From positions 1,860,001 to 1,924,000 of the forward strand of contig NZ_JARBWD010000001.1 in assembly GCF_030140925.1 (NCBI RefSeq): a stretch of 64,000 nt of DNA, read 5' to 3'. Origin of the DNA: Parerythrobacter aestuarii. Its GTDB lineage: Bacteria > Pseudomonadota > Alphaproteobacteria > Sphingomonadales > Sphingomonadaceae. Below are positions 49,460-58,600 of this stretch, one piece after another (within the stretch, counting starts at the first letter, position 1; each line of letters opens with the position of its first letter). The position numbers were made by a program, and so were the translations under genes. The notes beneath the pieces were generated by a model. It was given only the letters and a program-made list of their open reading frames with translations, made no database searches and was not told the DNA's origin.

Positions 49460-52306
49460 TTGAGCGACGATAGCGACATTCCACCGCCGGAAGGCACCGA
49501 ACCGTCCCCGATGGGCGATTACGAACGCATCGACATCGTCGATGAAATGAAGACCAGCTACCTCGATTACGCGATGAGCGTGATCGTGAGCCGAGCGCTT
49601 CCCGACGTACGCGACGGTCTCAAGCCGGTCCATCGCCGCATCCTGTTTGCCAGCAAGCAAGGCAATTTCGTCGCCGGGCGGCCCTATGTGAAGAGCGCCA
49701 AGATCGTGGGCGACGTGATGGGTGACTATCACCCGCACGGCGACAGCGCGATCTACGATGCGCTGGCCCGCATGACGCAGGACTGGTCGCTCCGGGTTCC
49801 GCTGATCGATGGTCAAGGCAACTTCGGCTCAATGGACCCCGATCCGCCGGCCTCGATGCGCTATACCGAAGCGCGGCTGGCCCGGGTTGCCAACACGCTG
49901 CTCGATGATCTCGACAAGGACACCGTCGATTTCGTCGACAACTACGACGGCCGCGTGCAGGAACCCTCGGTCCTCCCTGCCCGCTTCCCCAACCTGCTGG
50001 TTAACGGTGCGGGCGGGATCGCGGTCGGCATGGCCACCAATGTCCCGCCGCACAACCTCGGCGAAGTGATCGACGGCTGCCTCGCCTTCATCGAGAACCC
50101 GGCAATCACCAGCGAAGAGCTGATGCAGTACATCCCGGGGCCGGACTTCCCGACAGCTCCGCTGATTCTCGGCCAATCGGGTGCCCGCTCGGCTTATACC
50201 ACGGGGCGTGGTTCGATCCTGATGCGAGCGCGGCATGAGATCGAGGAAAAGCGTGGCGACCGACGGTCGATCGTCTTCACTTCGATCCCCTACCAGGTCG
50301 GCAAGTCGGGCCTGGTCGAGAAGATCGCAGACGCGGCCAAGGAAAAGCGCATCGAAGGCATTTCCGATATCCGCGACGAAAGCTCGCGCGAAGGCGTGCG
50401 GGTGGTCGTCGACCTCAAGCGCGATGCTTCGCCCGAGGTCGTGCTCAACCAGATCTGGCGCTACACCCCGGCACAGGCGAGCTTCCCGGCGAACATGCTG
50501 GCGATCAAGGGCGGCCGTCCGGAAACGCTGGCGCTGCGCGACATTATCCAGGCCTTCATCACCTTCCGTGAAGAGGTCATTACCCGCCGCACCAAGTTCG
50601 AGCTCAACAAGGTGCGCGAACGGGCGCATATCTTGCTCGGCCTGGTAGTAGCGGTTTCCAACCTCGACGAAGTCGTAGCGATGATCCGCGGCTCGTCAAA
50701 CCCACAGATCGCCCGCCAGAAGCTGCTGGCCAAGGAATGGCCGATCGGCGAGATCGCGCAATATATCAGGCTGGTCGAAGCGATCGACCCGTCGACGGAC
50801 GAAGAAAGCGGCACTTACCGCCTGAGCGAACGCCAGGTGAAAGCTATCCTCGACCTGCGCCTGCATCGCCTCACCGCGCTGGGCCGCGACGAGATCGGCG
50901 ACGAGTTGAAGGAACTGGCCGAGCGGATCGAATATTATCTTTCGATCCTCGCCGACCGGGTAAAGCTCTACGGCGTGCTGCGCGAAGAGCTGGTCGAGAT
51001 CAAGGACCAGTACGCTACCCCGCGCGTTTCCGAGATCGCCCCGGCCTGGGACGGGCTCGAGGACGAAGACCTGATCGAGCGTGAGGACATGGTGGTTACC
51101 GTCACCCACGGCGGCTATATCAAACGCACGCCCCTCACTACCTTCCGGGCCCAGGCGCGTGGCGGCAAGGGTCGCAGCGGGATGGCGACCAAGGACGAAG
51201 ACGCCGTTGTCGAGCTTTTCGTCACCAGCACGCACAACCCGGTGCTGTTCTTCACCAATACCGGCCGGGTCTATCGGATGAAGGTCTGGAAGCTGCCTGA
51301 AGGCGGGCCACAGACCAAGGGCCGCCCGATGGTCAACCTGCTGCCGCTGGGTGACGACGAACGCGTAACCAATGTCCTGCCGCTGCCTGAAGACGAAAAC
51401 GAATGGGGTTCGCTCAACATCGTCTTCGCTACTGAACAGGGCATGGTGCGGCGCAATTCGATGGATGCCTTCACCAATGTTCCGACGGCAGGCAAGTATG
51501 CCATGGGCTTTGTCGAGGGATCGGGCGACCGCCTCATCGGGGTGGAATTGCTGACCGAGGAGCAGGAGATCTTCCTCGCTTCCGACGCTGGCAAGGCCAT
51601 CCGTTTCTCCGCCACCGATGCGCGCGAAACCAAGAGCCGCACAGGCATCGGCGTTCGCGGGATGACGCTGAAGGACGACGCCAAGGTCGTTTCCATGGCC
51701 GTCCTCAATGCCTTGTCGGAAGACATGGAAACGCGCGAGGCGTACCTGCGCGCGGCGGTGTGGAAGAACAACGAGACCGAGCACAGCCTGCCTGTCGACA
51801 AGGTCGAGCAGATGGAAGGGGACGAGGAGTTCATCCTCACGCTGACGGCTAACGGCTATGGCAAGATTTCGTCGGCCTATGAGTATCGCACCATCGGTCG
51901 CGGCGGACAGGGCCTGACCAATATCGGCACGCCCGACAGCAATCCCGAGCGCAATGGCCCAGTGGTTGCCAGCTTCCCGGTCAGGCACGGCTCGCAGCTC
52001 ATGCTGGTGACCGATCAGGCCAAGCTGATCCGCATGCCGATCCAGTTCCGGCACCTGGTCCCCGGCGGGTTCGAGGAACACAAGGGCTTCTCGGTCTATG
52101 GCCGCGGTTCTTCCGGCCTCAAGATCTTCGACGTCGCCAAAGGCGAAACCATTGTCGGCGCAGCGCTGATCGACGAGACCGACGAACCGGAGAACGAAGC
52201 CGAAGAAGCCATTGCCGAAGAGATGGCCGACCGCGAAGCACAACAGACCACGCCGCCGACAACCATGGACAGAGACAGCAACGAGGGCGAGGATCCACCT
52301 GAATGA
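49460..52306 (+). CDS. gyrA: DNA gyrase subunit A
   Basis: 948 residues; type II topoisomerase subunit that breaks and rejoins DNA. Catalytic Tyr135 is in SMRYTEARL. The quinolone-determining region YHPHGDSAIYD has Ser96 and Asp100, matching the susceptible E. coli S83 and D87. The C-terminal beta-pinwheel contains a GyrA box, QARGGKG, which supports gyrA over parC. An acidic Glu/Asp-rich tail follows. The frame starts at TTG 49460 without a clear ribosome binding site; ATG 49511 (MGDYERIDIVDEM) is an alternative start that keeps all conserved sequence. Confidence 0.95.
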   Translation: MSDDSDIPPPEGTEPSPMGDYERIDIVDEMKTSYLDYAMSVIVSRALPDVRDGLKPVHRRILFASKQGNFVAGRPYVKSAKIVGDVMGDYHPHGDSAIYDALARMTQDWSLRVPLIDGQGNFGSMDPDPPASMRYTEARLARVANTLLDDLDKDTVDFVDNYDGRVQEPSVLPARFPNLLVNGAGGIAVGMATNVPPHNLGEVIDGCLAFIENPAITSEELMQYIPGPDFPTAPLILGQSGARSAYTTGRGSILMRARHEIEEKRGDRRSIVFTSIPYQVGKSGLVEKIADAAKEKRIEGISDIRDESSREGVRVVVDLKRDASPEVVLNQIWRYTPAQASFPANMLAIKGGRPETLALRDIIQAFITFREEVITRRTKFELNKVRERAHILLGLVVAVSNLDEVVAMIRGSSNPQIARQKLLAKEWPIGEIAQYIRLVEAIDPSTDEESGTYRLSERQVKAILDLRLHRLTALGRDEIGDELKELAERIEYYLSILADRVKLYGVLREELVEIKDQYATPRVSEIAPAWDGLEDEDLIEREDMVVTVTHGGYIKRTPLTTFRAQARGGKGRSGMATKDEDAVVELFVTSTHNPVLFFTNTGRVYRMKVWKLPEGGPQTKGRPMVNLLPLGDDERVTNVLPLPEDENEWGSLNIVFATEQGMVRRNSMDAFTNVPTAGKYAMGFVEGSGDRLIGVELLTEEQEIFLASDAGKAIRFSATDARETKSRTGIGVRGMTLKDDAKVVSMAVLNALSEDMETREAYLRAAVWKNNETEHSLPVDKVEQMEGDEEFILTLTANGYGKISSAYEYRTIGRGGQGLTNIGTPDSNPERNGPVVASFPVRHGSQLMLVTDQAKLIRMPIQFRHLVPGGFEEHKGFSVYGRGSSGLKIFDVAKGETIVGAALIDETDEPENEAEEAIAEEMADREAQQTTPPTTMDRDSNEGEDPPE

Positions 52307-53148
52307 ACCTGAACATTGAGCCCAGCGGACAGTCCTGCGGCGCCACGGTCAGGGGCGTCGACCTGTCCGCGCCGCTCGATGACACGCTCGTCGCGGAAAT
52401 CCGAACCGCTTGGCTCAAACACCGGGTGCTCGCCTTTGCCGAGCAGTCGATGGATGATGATGCGCTGGAGCGCTTCACCTTGGCGATGGGCGGGTTCGGC
52501 GAGGATCCGTTCTTCGACCCGATCCCGGGCCGCAAGAATATCGCCGCCATCCTGCGCGAAGCGGACGAGAACGCGCCGCTGTTTGCCGAAAACTGGCATA
52601 GCGACTGGAGCTTCCTGCCGCGCCCTCCCGCCGGGACCTGCCTGATGGCGATCGATATCCCACCGACCGGCGGTGACACGCTGTTCGCCAACCAGATCGC
52701 TGCCTTTGCAGCCCTGCCTGACGAGCGGAAGGCGTACCTGCGTACACTCACCGCCATTCACAGCGCCAAGCTCGCCTATGCGCCCGATGGCACCTATGGC
52801 GAGAAGGACCAGGCGACCGACCGTTCGATGGCCATTCGCCCCGATGAGAGCGCCAACAAGACCGAGGTTCATCCCCTGATCCAGCCCCATCCGGAGACTG
52901 GCGAAGAAGCGATCTTCTCGACGCTAGGCTACATCATCGGCATCGAAGGCATGGCGCAGGCCGAGGCCATCGCCCTGCTGTCAGAGCTGGCACAATGGCA
53001 GGTTCGCGATGAGTTCGTCTATCGCCACCGGTGGGAACCGGGAATGCTGGTGCTGTGGGACAACCGCAGCGTGCTGCACAAGGCGACCGGCGGCTATGAA
53101 GGTCACCGCCGCGAACTTCACCGTACGACCATCGCTGCTGCGGCCTAG
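52303..53148 (+). CDS. TauD/TfdA family Fe(II)/2-oxoglutarate dioxygenase
   Basis: 281 residues. The iron facial triad is H99 and D101 in NWHSDWSF and H259 in DNRSVLHKAT; Arg270 or Arg274 (HRRELHR) should bind 2-oxoglutarate. Substrates in the family include taurine, 2,4-D and other sulfonates or ethers; none can be assigned. ATG overlaps the gyrA stop (ATGA), an unusual partner, so expression may follow gyrase. Its stop shares CTAG with the convergent lysoplasmalogenase gene. Confidence 0.86.
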   Translation: MNLNIEPSGQSCGATVRGVDLSAPLDDTLVAEIRTAWLKHRVLAFAEQSMDDDALERFTLAMGGFGEDPFFDPIPGRKNIAAILREADENAPLFAENWHSDWSFLPRPPAGTCLMAIDIPPTGGDTLFANQIAAFAALPDERKAYLRTLTAIHSAKLAYAPDGTYGEKDQATDRSMAIRPDESANKTEVHPLIQPHPETGEEAIFSTLGYIIGIEGMAQAEAIALLSELAQWQVRDEFVYRHRWEPGMLVLWDNRSVLHKATGGYEGHRRELHRTTIAAAA

Positions 53149-53807
53149 TGCTGCCAAGCGCTTTCGAGCCTGTCAGCCAGCAGCGTCTGCACCACTCCCG
53201 TCGCGATCATGAACTGGCCGAGATAGTACAATGGCCATATCAGCAAGCCGGGTATCGGTGACAGGTCGACAGGCCCCATTTCGCTGAAGATCAGCAAGTC
53301 CGAAATGACGAACAGCACGGCCCCTGTCCCGACCCGATAGCGCGGGAACCGGCTCAACCACGCAGCTGCGGCCATACCGCCCAGCGCCACGCCATAGAGG
53401 CCGACCTGCAGGCTTCCTGATAAGAGCCAGCACAGTACCGGGGTGAGCAACAGCAAGGCTACGCCTGCGCCCTTTTGGCTTCCCGTGGGTTCAGCTCGCG
53501 GGTTGCGCAGGAACATCGCGATGGCGGCAATATGACCGGCAAAGAAAGCTGCCCCGCCGTAAAGCGTCTCGATCTCGATCAGCATGTCTCCCAATGCGCC
53601 AAACGCGAGATAGGTCGCCAACAAGCGATCGTCGGACCCGCTGCCACGTCGCAGGGCATAGACTGCGAGCAACGCCACCCCCGCACCCTTCAGCAACATC
53701 AGCTGGATCCCTCCAATCGGATTGTCGCGGAGGAAGTAGAAGGCAAGCGCTGCAATAACGCTCGCCAGCAACCACGGACGGTGTTCAATCAGGGCACGTT
53801 TGGGCAT
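53145..53807 (-). CDS. YhhN/TMEM86-like membrane protein (lysoplasmalogenase family)
   Basis: 220 residues with about eight transmembrane helices. Conserved YhhN features are FGALGDMLIEIE and VISDLLIFSEMGP with acidic residues inside helices. Eukaryotic TMEM86B cleaves lysoplasmalogens; bacterial members are poorly studied. ATG 53807 begins at the last base of the TPR-sulfotransferase stop (TGATG), so the two are coupled. The longer upstream frame runs through that gene. Confidence 0.78.
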   Translation of the reverse strand: MPKRALIEHRPWLLASVIAALAFYFLRDNPIGGIQLMLLKGAGVALLAVYALRRGSGSDDRLLATYLAFGALGDMLIEIETLYGGAAFFAGHIAAIAMFLRNPRAEPTGSQKGAGVALLLLTPVLCWLLSGSLQVGLYGVALGGMAAAAWLSRFPRYRVGTGAVLFVISDLLIFSEMGPVDLSPIPGLLIWPLYYLGQFMIATGVVQTLLADRLESAWQH

Positions 53808-55789
53808 CAGGTCGGTACTCCTGCTTTCGTCAATGCATCCCTGAGCGGTTGCAGCTGATTCTGATAGGGTGCGCTGGAGCTCACCATCGATGTCGATGGT
53901 GCCTTGCGGACCTGCGCCGAGCTCAGCGTTGTCACCGTTGAATCGCGCTCGAAATAGCGCAGCACGGCCTCCTCCCATGGCAACCCTGCAAACTCGAGCA
54001 GGTGCCGTAATTCGTTCTCAAAGTCCTCTGCCAGTGCCTCCAGCCGCACTTCCGCCATGCTCGCACCAAACGCCGACCGCCAATGTTCCATCAAACGCAC
54101 ATACTGGCCGTAATAGTGCCCGATATCTTCCATCGCGGTGGAATAGCGCCACGACTTGGTGAAGTTGTTGCGAAAGATGGACAAACCGTTCTCGACCGGG
54201 TCGCGGGCAATATGGATGATCGGCGAGTCGGGAAAGAGCCGCCGGATCAACCCCACGCCAAGCACATTGGCCGGCTGCTTGTCAGTGACGTAGCGCGCGG
54301 CGGGGATGCCGTATCGCGTATACTGCTGCAGGTAGGCATGGCGCATTTCCTCAAGCATCGGCGACGGAATCGGTCCCCCCTGCCAGTTGGACGCGTCTGC
54401 CCAGGCCATGAAACGATCCAGCAGGATCGGCATGACCGGAAGCTCGCCGCCGGATGCCACCTGTGAATGCGCAGCAAGCGCAGTTTCGAGCAGCGTTGTG
54501 CCCGATCGCGGCATTCCGACGATGAATAAAGGCGTAGGGTTTTCGTGACCTGCACTTGCTGCCGGTGCATCCATGCTCGCGTCGAGGGCTGCGATGCGCT
54601 GGAAGCGGGCTTCGGAATCGGCTGCATCGTAGCGCCAGCTATCAGACTTCCCGGCTTCGGCATGCTTGAGCGCATTGGCATTTTCCCATGCCGCAAATGC
54701 ACTGTCGTGCTCCCGGCGTTTGTGCAGGACATCGCCGAGCGTGAAGAGCGCAATGGCACGATGTGAGGAATCAGCACTGGCCTCACCTTCAAGGGACCTC
54801 AGCCCGGCGAGCTCGCTGTCTGTCAGCTGCATGTCCGTTGCCAGTGCGAGCTGGGAATAGCCGTCGACATTGGCCGGGTTGGCTTCGATTGCCTTTCGTG
54901 CAAACGACGCCGCCTCAGCCAGATTGCCGCGGTACACGTTCAGCCGGGCCAGTCCGGAAGCGGCAGTCGAATGCCGTGGATCGATCGACAAGGCCCGCTC
55001 ATAGAGCGCTCCCGCAGCATCGAAGTCGCGTGACCACAATAGGTATTGCGCCAGGGTCGCTGCGTGATCGGCATTGTCGGAATTGCCCTCTACCAGCGGG
55101 CGATAGACCTCCACTGCGGTGTGAAAATCATCCTGTTGTGCCAGTCCGTGGGCCAGCGATGCCCGGGCTTCTTCCGACTGCGGCTCTGCTGCAAGCCAGA
55201 CCTTTGCCCGCTCGATAAACGCAGCATTGTCGCCCAGCCGACGCGCAACATGCATGCGGAGACGAAGTGTTTCGGTCGTTTCTGGCGCAGTTCCTTCGAG
55301 CATGTCCAATGCCGTCGAAGCGGTGTCGTACTTCCCCGCTTCATAGGCCGCTGCGGCAAGCAATCGTGCGACACCGACATGATCGGGTTTCAGAGCCAGC
55401 GCCCGCGAAAGCGCCTCGGCAGCAGTTTCAAAATCGCCCGCTCGCCCGGCAAGGTCCCCCAACCTGCCCCAACTCTCGAAGCGGTCGCTGCCACGCTCTG
55501 TTGCGGAACGCGCCGCTTCCATTGCGTCATCCATTCGGCCCTGGGCTTCGCGCAGTACAGACAGGTTGAGCTGCAGCCGCCAGTTTCCGGGCTCGGCCCG
55601 CACCGTCTCCTCGATCAGCGGACCGGCGCGGTCGATATGCCCGGCTTCGACGAAGCAGACCGCGAGCAGGCTCCGCGCTTCGCGGTTGTCCGGTTCATCC
55701 GCCAGCACGGCGCGGCAGATATCGACCGTCCGCTGGGGCTGCCCTCCCTGCCGCGCGGCATAGGCCTCGGCCAATTTCGGATTATCCAT
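53807..55789 (-). CDS. TPR repeat protein fused to a sulfotransferase domain
   Basis: 660 residues. Residues 1-370 hold about nine to ten TPR repeats (LAEAYAARQGGQPQRTVDIC, ALSIDPRHSTAASGLARLN). Residues 400-650 are a sulfotransferase with PAPS 5' loop VGMPRSGTTLLE and 3' loop HIARDPVENGLSIFRNNF. No signal peptide is seen. Such TPR-sulfotransferase fusions are frequent in sphingomonads and relatives and probably modify proteins or glycans, but the substrate is unknown. Start ATG 55789 with GAGAG upstream; it diverges from trmFO over 57 bases. Confidence 0.88.
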   Translation of the reverse strand: MDNPKLAEAYAARQGGQPQRTVDICRAVLADEPDNREARSLLAVCFVEAGHIDRAGPLIEETVRAEPGNWRLQLNLSVLREAQGRMDDAMEAARSATERGSDRFESWGRLGDLAGRAGDFETAAEALSRALALKPDHVGVARLLAAAAYEAGKYDTASTALDMLEGTAPETTETLRLRMHVARRLGDNAAFIERAKVWLAAEPQSEEARASLAHGLAQQDDFHTAVEVYRPLVEGNSDNADHAATLAQYLLWSRDFDAAGALYERALSIDPRHSTAASGLARLNVYRGNLAEAASFARKAIEANPANVDGYSQLALATDMQLTDSELAGLRSLEGEASADSSHRAIALFTLGDVLHKRREHDSAFAAWENANALKHAEAGKSDSWRYDAADSEARFQRIAALDASMDAPAASAGHENPTPLFIVGMPRSGTTLLETALAAHSQVASGGELPVMPILLDRFMAWADASNWQGGPIPSPMLEEMRHAYLQQYTRYGIPAARYVTDKQPANVLGVGLIRRLFPDSPIIHIARDPVENGLSIFRNNFTKSWRYSTAMEDIGHYYGQYVRLMEHWRSAFGASMAEVRLEALAEDFENELRHLLEFAGLPWEEAVLRYFERDSTVTTLSSAQVRKAPSTSMVSSSAPYQNQLQPLRDALTKAGVPT

Positions 55790-55846
55790 GGCTCTCTCAC
55801 GTCGATGGGGTTTGGCCCAGCCGCTGCAAGCGGTTAAGGAGCCGCC

Positions 55847-57211
55847 ATGAGCGATGTCAATATTATCGGAGGCGGTCTCGCCGGTTGTGAAGCGGCGTGG
55901 CAACTCGCGCGGCGCGGCTACAAGGTGCGCCTGTCGGAAATGCGTGGATCAGGTGAGATGACGCCTGCTCACCAGACCGATGGCCTGGCCGAACTGGTAT
56001 GCTCCAACAGCTTTCGTAGCGATGACAGCGACAAGAATGCAGTCGGCTTGCTCCACCACGAAATGCGTGCGCTCGACAGTATCATCATGCGTGCGGGTGA
56101 AAAGGCACGCGTTCCGGCCGGTAGCGCGATGGCGGTTGATCGCGATGTTTTCTCGGCCGAGGTCCAACGCACGCTGGACGAACATCCCAATGTCACGATT
56201 GTGCGCGAACGGGTCGATGCATTGCCGGCATCGGGGCATACGATCGTCGCAACCGGCCCGCTGACTGCGCAGGCACTGGCAGACAGTATTGTCAAGGCTA
56301 CCGGGCAAGAGCGGCTGGCCTTCTTCGATGCGATTGCTCCGATCGTCCACCACGACAGCATCGACATGTCGAAATGCTGGATCCAGTCGCGCTGGAACAA
56401 GCGCACCGAAGCGTCGAATGCAGACGGCGACTATATCAACTGCCCAATGACCAAGGAGCAGTATCTCGCCTTCCACCAGGGGCTGATGGACGGCGAGAAG
56501 ACGGAATTTCGCGAGTGGGAGAAGGACACCCCGTATTTCGATGGCTGCATGCCGATCGAAGTCATGGCAGCGCGCGGGGTCGAGACGCTACGCTATGGCC
56601 CGATGAAGGGCGTGGGCCTCGATAATCCCTACGATACGTCCGAAGACTTCCCTCAGGGTCGCTGGCCCTATGCGGTCGTGCAGCTGCGGCAGGACAACAA
56701 GCTGGGCACATTGTGGAACATGGTCGGCTTCCAGACCAAGTTGAAATATGCAGCGCAGGTCGACCTGTTCCGCACCATACCGGGGCTGGAGAATGCCGAG
56801 TTCGCGCGTCTGGGCGGCTTGCATCGCAACACTTTCCTCAATTCCCCGATGGTGCTGGATCGGCAATTGCGGCTGAAGGACGCCGGGCATATCCGCTTTG
56901 CCGGGCAAGTGACCGGGTGCGAAGGCTATGTCGAAAGTTCGGCGGTGGGCCTGATGGCGGGGATGATGGTAGCAGCCGAACTGGGCGGGGAGCCTTGGCA
57001 AGCACCGCCGGCAACCACTGCGCTGGGAGCCTTGCTTTCGCACATTACCGGCGATGCCGAGGCCGCAACCTACCAGCCGATGAACATCAATTTCGGATTG
57101 TTCCCGCCCTTGCACGAGGTGAAGAAGAAGGCCCGCAAGGAAGCCTACACTGCACGCGCCAAGGCCGATCTCGCTGAGTGGATCGCAGGTGTGGAACGCG
57201 TCCCTGCCTAG
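55847..57211 (+). CDS. trmFO: Methylenetetrahydrofolate-tRNA (uracil-54-C5)-methyltransferase TrmFO
   Basis: 454-residue flavoprotein making ribothymidine 54 in tRNA using methylene-THF and FADH2. FAD-binding [19 protein letters not shown] at the N-terminus, [11 protein letters not shown], and the C-terminal [17 protein letters not shown] and NFGLFPPL are TrmFO signatures. Start has AGGAGCCGCC upstream. Its TAG shares a CTAG with the stop of the convergent EF-hand gene. Confidence 0.95.
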   Translation: MSDVNIIGGGLAGCEAAWQLARRGYKVRLSEMRGSGEMTPAHQTDGLAELVCSNSFRSDDSDKNAVGLLHHEMRALDSIIMRAGEKARVPAGSAMAVDRDVFSAEVQRTLDEHPNVTIVRERVDALPASGHTIVATGPLTAQALADSIVKATGQERLAFFDAIAPIVHHDSIDMSKCWIQSRWNKRTEASNADGDYINCPMTKEQYLAFHQGLMDGEKTEFREWEKDTPYFDGCMPIEVMAARGVETLRYGPMKGVGLDNPYDTSEDFPQGRWPYAVVQLRQDNKLGTLWNMVGFQTKLKYAAQVDLFRTIPGLENAEFARLGGLHRNTFLNSPMVLDRQLRLKDAGHIRFAGQVTGCEGYVESSAVGLMAGMMVAAELGGEPWQAPPATTALGALLSHITGDAEAATYQPMNINFGLFPPLHEVKKKARKEAYTARAKADLAEWIAGVERVPA

Positions 57212-57669
57212 CAGTTGCAGCGTTTCTTGGGCTTGCGCTTGGGGGCGGTGGTGGCGAATTCCTCAGGTGTCAGCTCAAGGTCACCATTGGCATCTGCACC
57301 CTCGAAGCGTTTGACGGTGGCAACGGCCCATTCCTCGAATGTGAGCAAGTTGTTGCCGTCAACGTCGAGCTTGCGGAAGCTGCTGGTGCGCGAAGAGAGC
57401 ATCTCGCGGCGGGTGATCTTCAGGTCGCGATTGCGGTCATAGAGAAAGAATCGCCGCTGCTCGCGCGTCAGTTCCGTAGCCTCCGGAGGTTCGGGCCCTT
57501 CCAGGTCGGTGACATCGGCGACCGGCAAGGTATCTTCGGCCGGTGTTTCGACCGGGATTGGCAACGGCGGCGGTGCCCCGGTTTCGACCACGGCCCTGCC
57601 CTGCCACCAGAACAACCCAACACCAACCAGCAAAAGCGCCCCGACAGCGCCGAGTACCACACGATTCAT
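57208..57669 (-). CDS. Membrane-anchored EF-hand protein
   Basis: 153 residues. An N-terminal helix ([19 protein letters not shown]) anchors it or serves as an uncleaved signal, then a Pro/Glu-rich linker (30-65). Three EF-hand-like 12-residue loops follow: [12 protein letters not shown] (78-89), [12 protein letters not shown] (102-113) and [12 protein letters not shown] (126-137). The tail is [10 protein letters not shown]. Calcium binding in the periplasm is a reasonable inference; the function is unknown. It may be co-transcribed with the phytoene-synthase-like gene 44 bases upstream. Confidence 0.82.
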   Translation of the reverse strand: MNRVVLGAVGALLLVGVGLFWWQGRAVVETGAPPPLPIPVETPAEDTLPVADVTDLEGPEPPEATELTREQRRFFLYDRNRDLKITRREMLSSRTSSFRKLDVDGNNLLTFEEWAVATVKRFEGADANGDLELTPEEFATTAPKRKPKKRCNC

Positions 57670-57713
57670 CGCGTGCTCCCTCGTTCCAACGCTGTCCTCG
57701 TGTGCAGCCTAAC

Positions 57714-58382
57714 CTAACGCCCGAAAATGCCAACCCGCATGGCAAGCCCGAGCGAGGCCGGTCCTGACAACAAGGGTTTTCCAAGTCGGTGGGCCCGCAA
57801 TGCGAGCGCTGCAAGGACGGCAAGCGGACGCAACGACCTGAAGGCAGCAGGATCGATGGATGCAATATCGCTTCCTTCCACATCCCAAGTGCTCGCAAGC
57901 GCATCGCCAGGCAGCCGGTCAGCGATATCGGCGAGCGCCCACAGCCGCCCCGCTGCCAACAGCTCCTCTTGTTCGCAGCCATTATGGAGCTTTCCTGCCA
58001 CTGCCAGCCACCCTGCCGCGCGCCCCGTTGCGAAATCCGCCAGTGTCTGCGGACCGATTGTCTCTGCGGCGAACAACGCTTCCCACCCGTCGACCAACGC
58101 CGACAAATGCGCGCGTTCCAGCCCCAGCCGTACAAGCTCCTGCAGCAACGGTTCGCCACGCGGCCACGCGTCGAAGTTCCTGGCAAACTGGTCACGCCAC
58201 CAGGCCAGCTTCATCTGGGCAATGATCGGCTCGCTCGCTTGCGACCCGATCCGCGACAAGCGGGTATCCAGCGCAAAGATTGCTGCATAGGCAGGGCGAT
58301 CAGCCGCAGGTGCATAGGCCAGCGCCAAGCGCAATGGTGCAGCAAGGTGTTCGGGGTTGGTCGGGTCCACGGCCCTCCCCAT
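57714..58382 (-). CDS. Squalene/phytoene synthase family protein
   Basis: 222 residues. It keeps the fold and the motif IIAQMKLAWWRDQF of the trans-isoprenyl diphosphate synthase family, also found in the NDUFAF6 group. The two DxxxD prenyl-diphosphate-binding motifs are not seen: the first helix has ALDTRLSRI and the later helix ALADIADRLPGDAL. It is shorter than catalytic synthases (about 280-350), so a non-catalytic or assembly-factor role is possible. It diverges from the Tad-type genes. Confidence 0.72.
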   Translation of the reverse strand: MGRAVDPTNPEHLAAPLRLALAYAPAADRPAYAAIFALDTRLSRIGSQASEPIIAQMKLAWWRDQFARNFDAWPRGEPLLQELVRLGLERAHLSALVDGWEALFAAETIGPQTLADFATGRAAGWLAVAGKLHNGCEQEELLAAGRLWALADIADRLPGDALASTWDVEGSDIASIDPAAFRSLRPLAVLAALALRAHRLGKPLLSGPASLGLAMRVGIFGR

Positions 58383-58447
58383 CCGCGCAGCGCCCCTGCA
58401 AAGTCAAGCATGGCGATCAGAGATGGGTTGATTCGACTGGCTCAGCC

Positions 58448-58455
58448 TTAACCAT
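58448..58455 (+). promoter_or_regulatory. TTAACCAT, CtrA-like site (distal) upstream of tad-type genes
   Basis: The 8-mer TTAACCAT matches the CtrA half-site type known from Caulobacter and relatives. It lies between the divergent phytoene-synthase-like gene and the first Tad-type gene, with a second identical copy 95 bases downstream in the same orientation. Binding is inferred. Confidence 0.4.
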
Positions 58456-58542
58456 CTGCTTACCCTCACACACTATTGCAGGTCCTTGAGATTGCCACTC
58501 CGGGTCGCTGACCTTTCTCGCCATTCCCGACCAATGAACAAA

Positions 58543-58550
58543 TTAACCAT
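58543..58550 (+). promoter_or_regulatory. TTAACCAT, CtrA-like site (proximal) upstream of tad-type genes
   Basis: Second exact copy of TTAACCAT, about 50 bases before the likely start of the first Tad-type gene, in an A-rich local context (AACAAATTAACCATTCCCG) that could be a promoter. Confidence 0.4.
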
Positions 58551-58600
58551 TCCCGTTGAGGATGCGCTTACCGGTCGGGCTTATGGCGCAGGATGTGATC

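Noticed and set aside
50696..52243. 515-residue open frame antisense to gyrA
   Set aside because: It is a mirror of the GC-rich codon pattern of gyrA, with His/Gln/Arg-rich sequence and no domain; the sense frame is an unmistakable gyrase.
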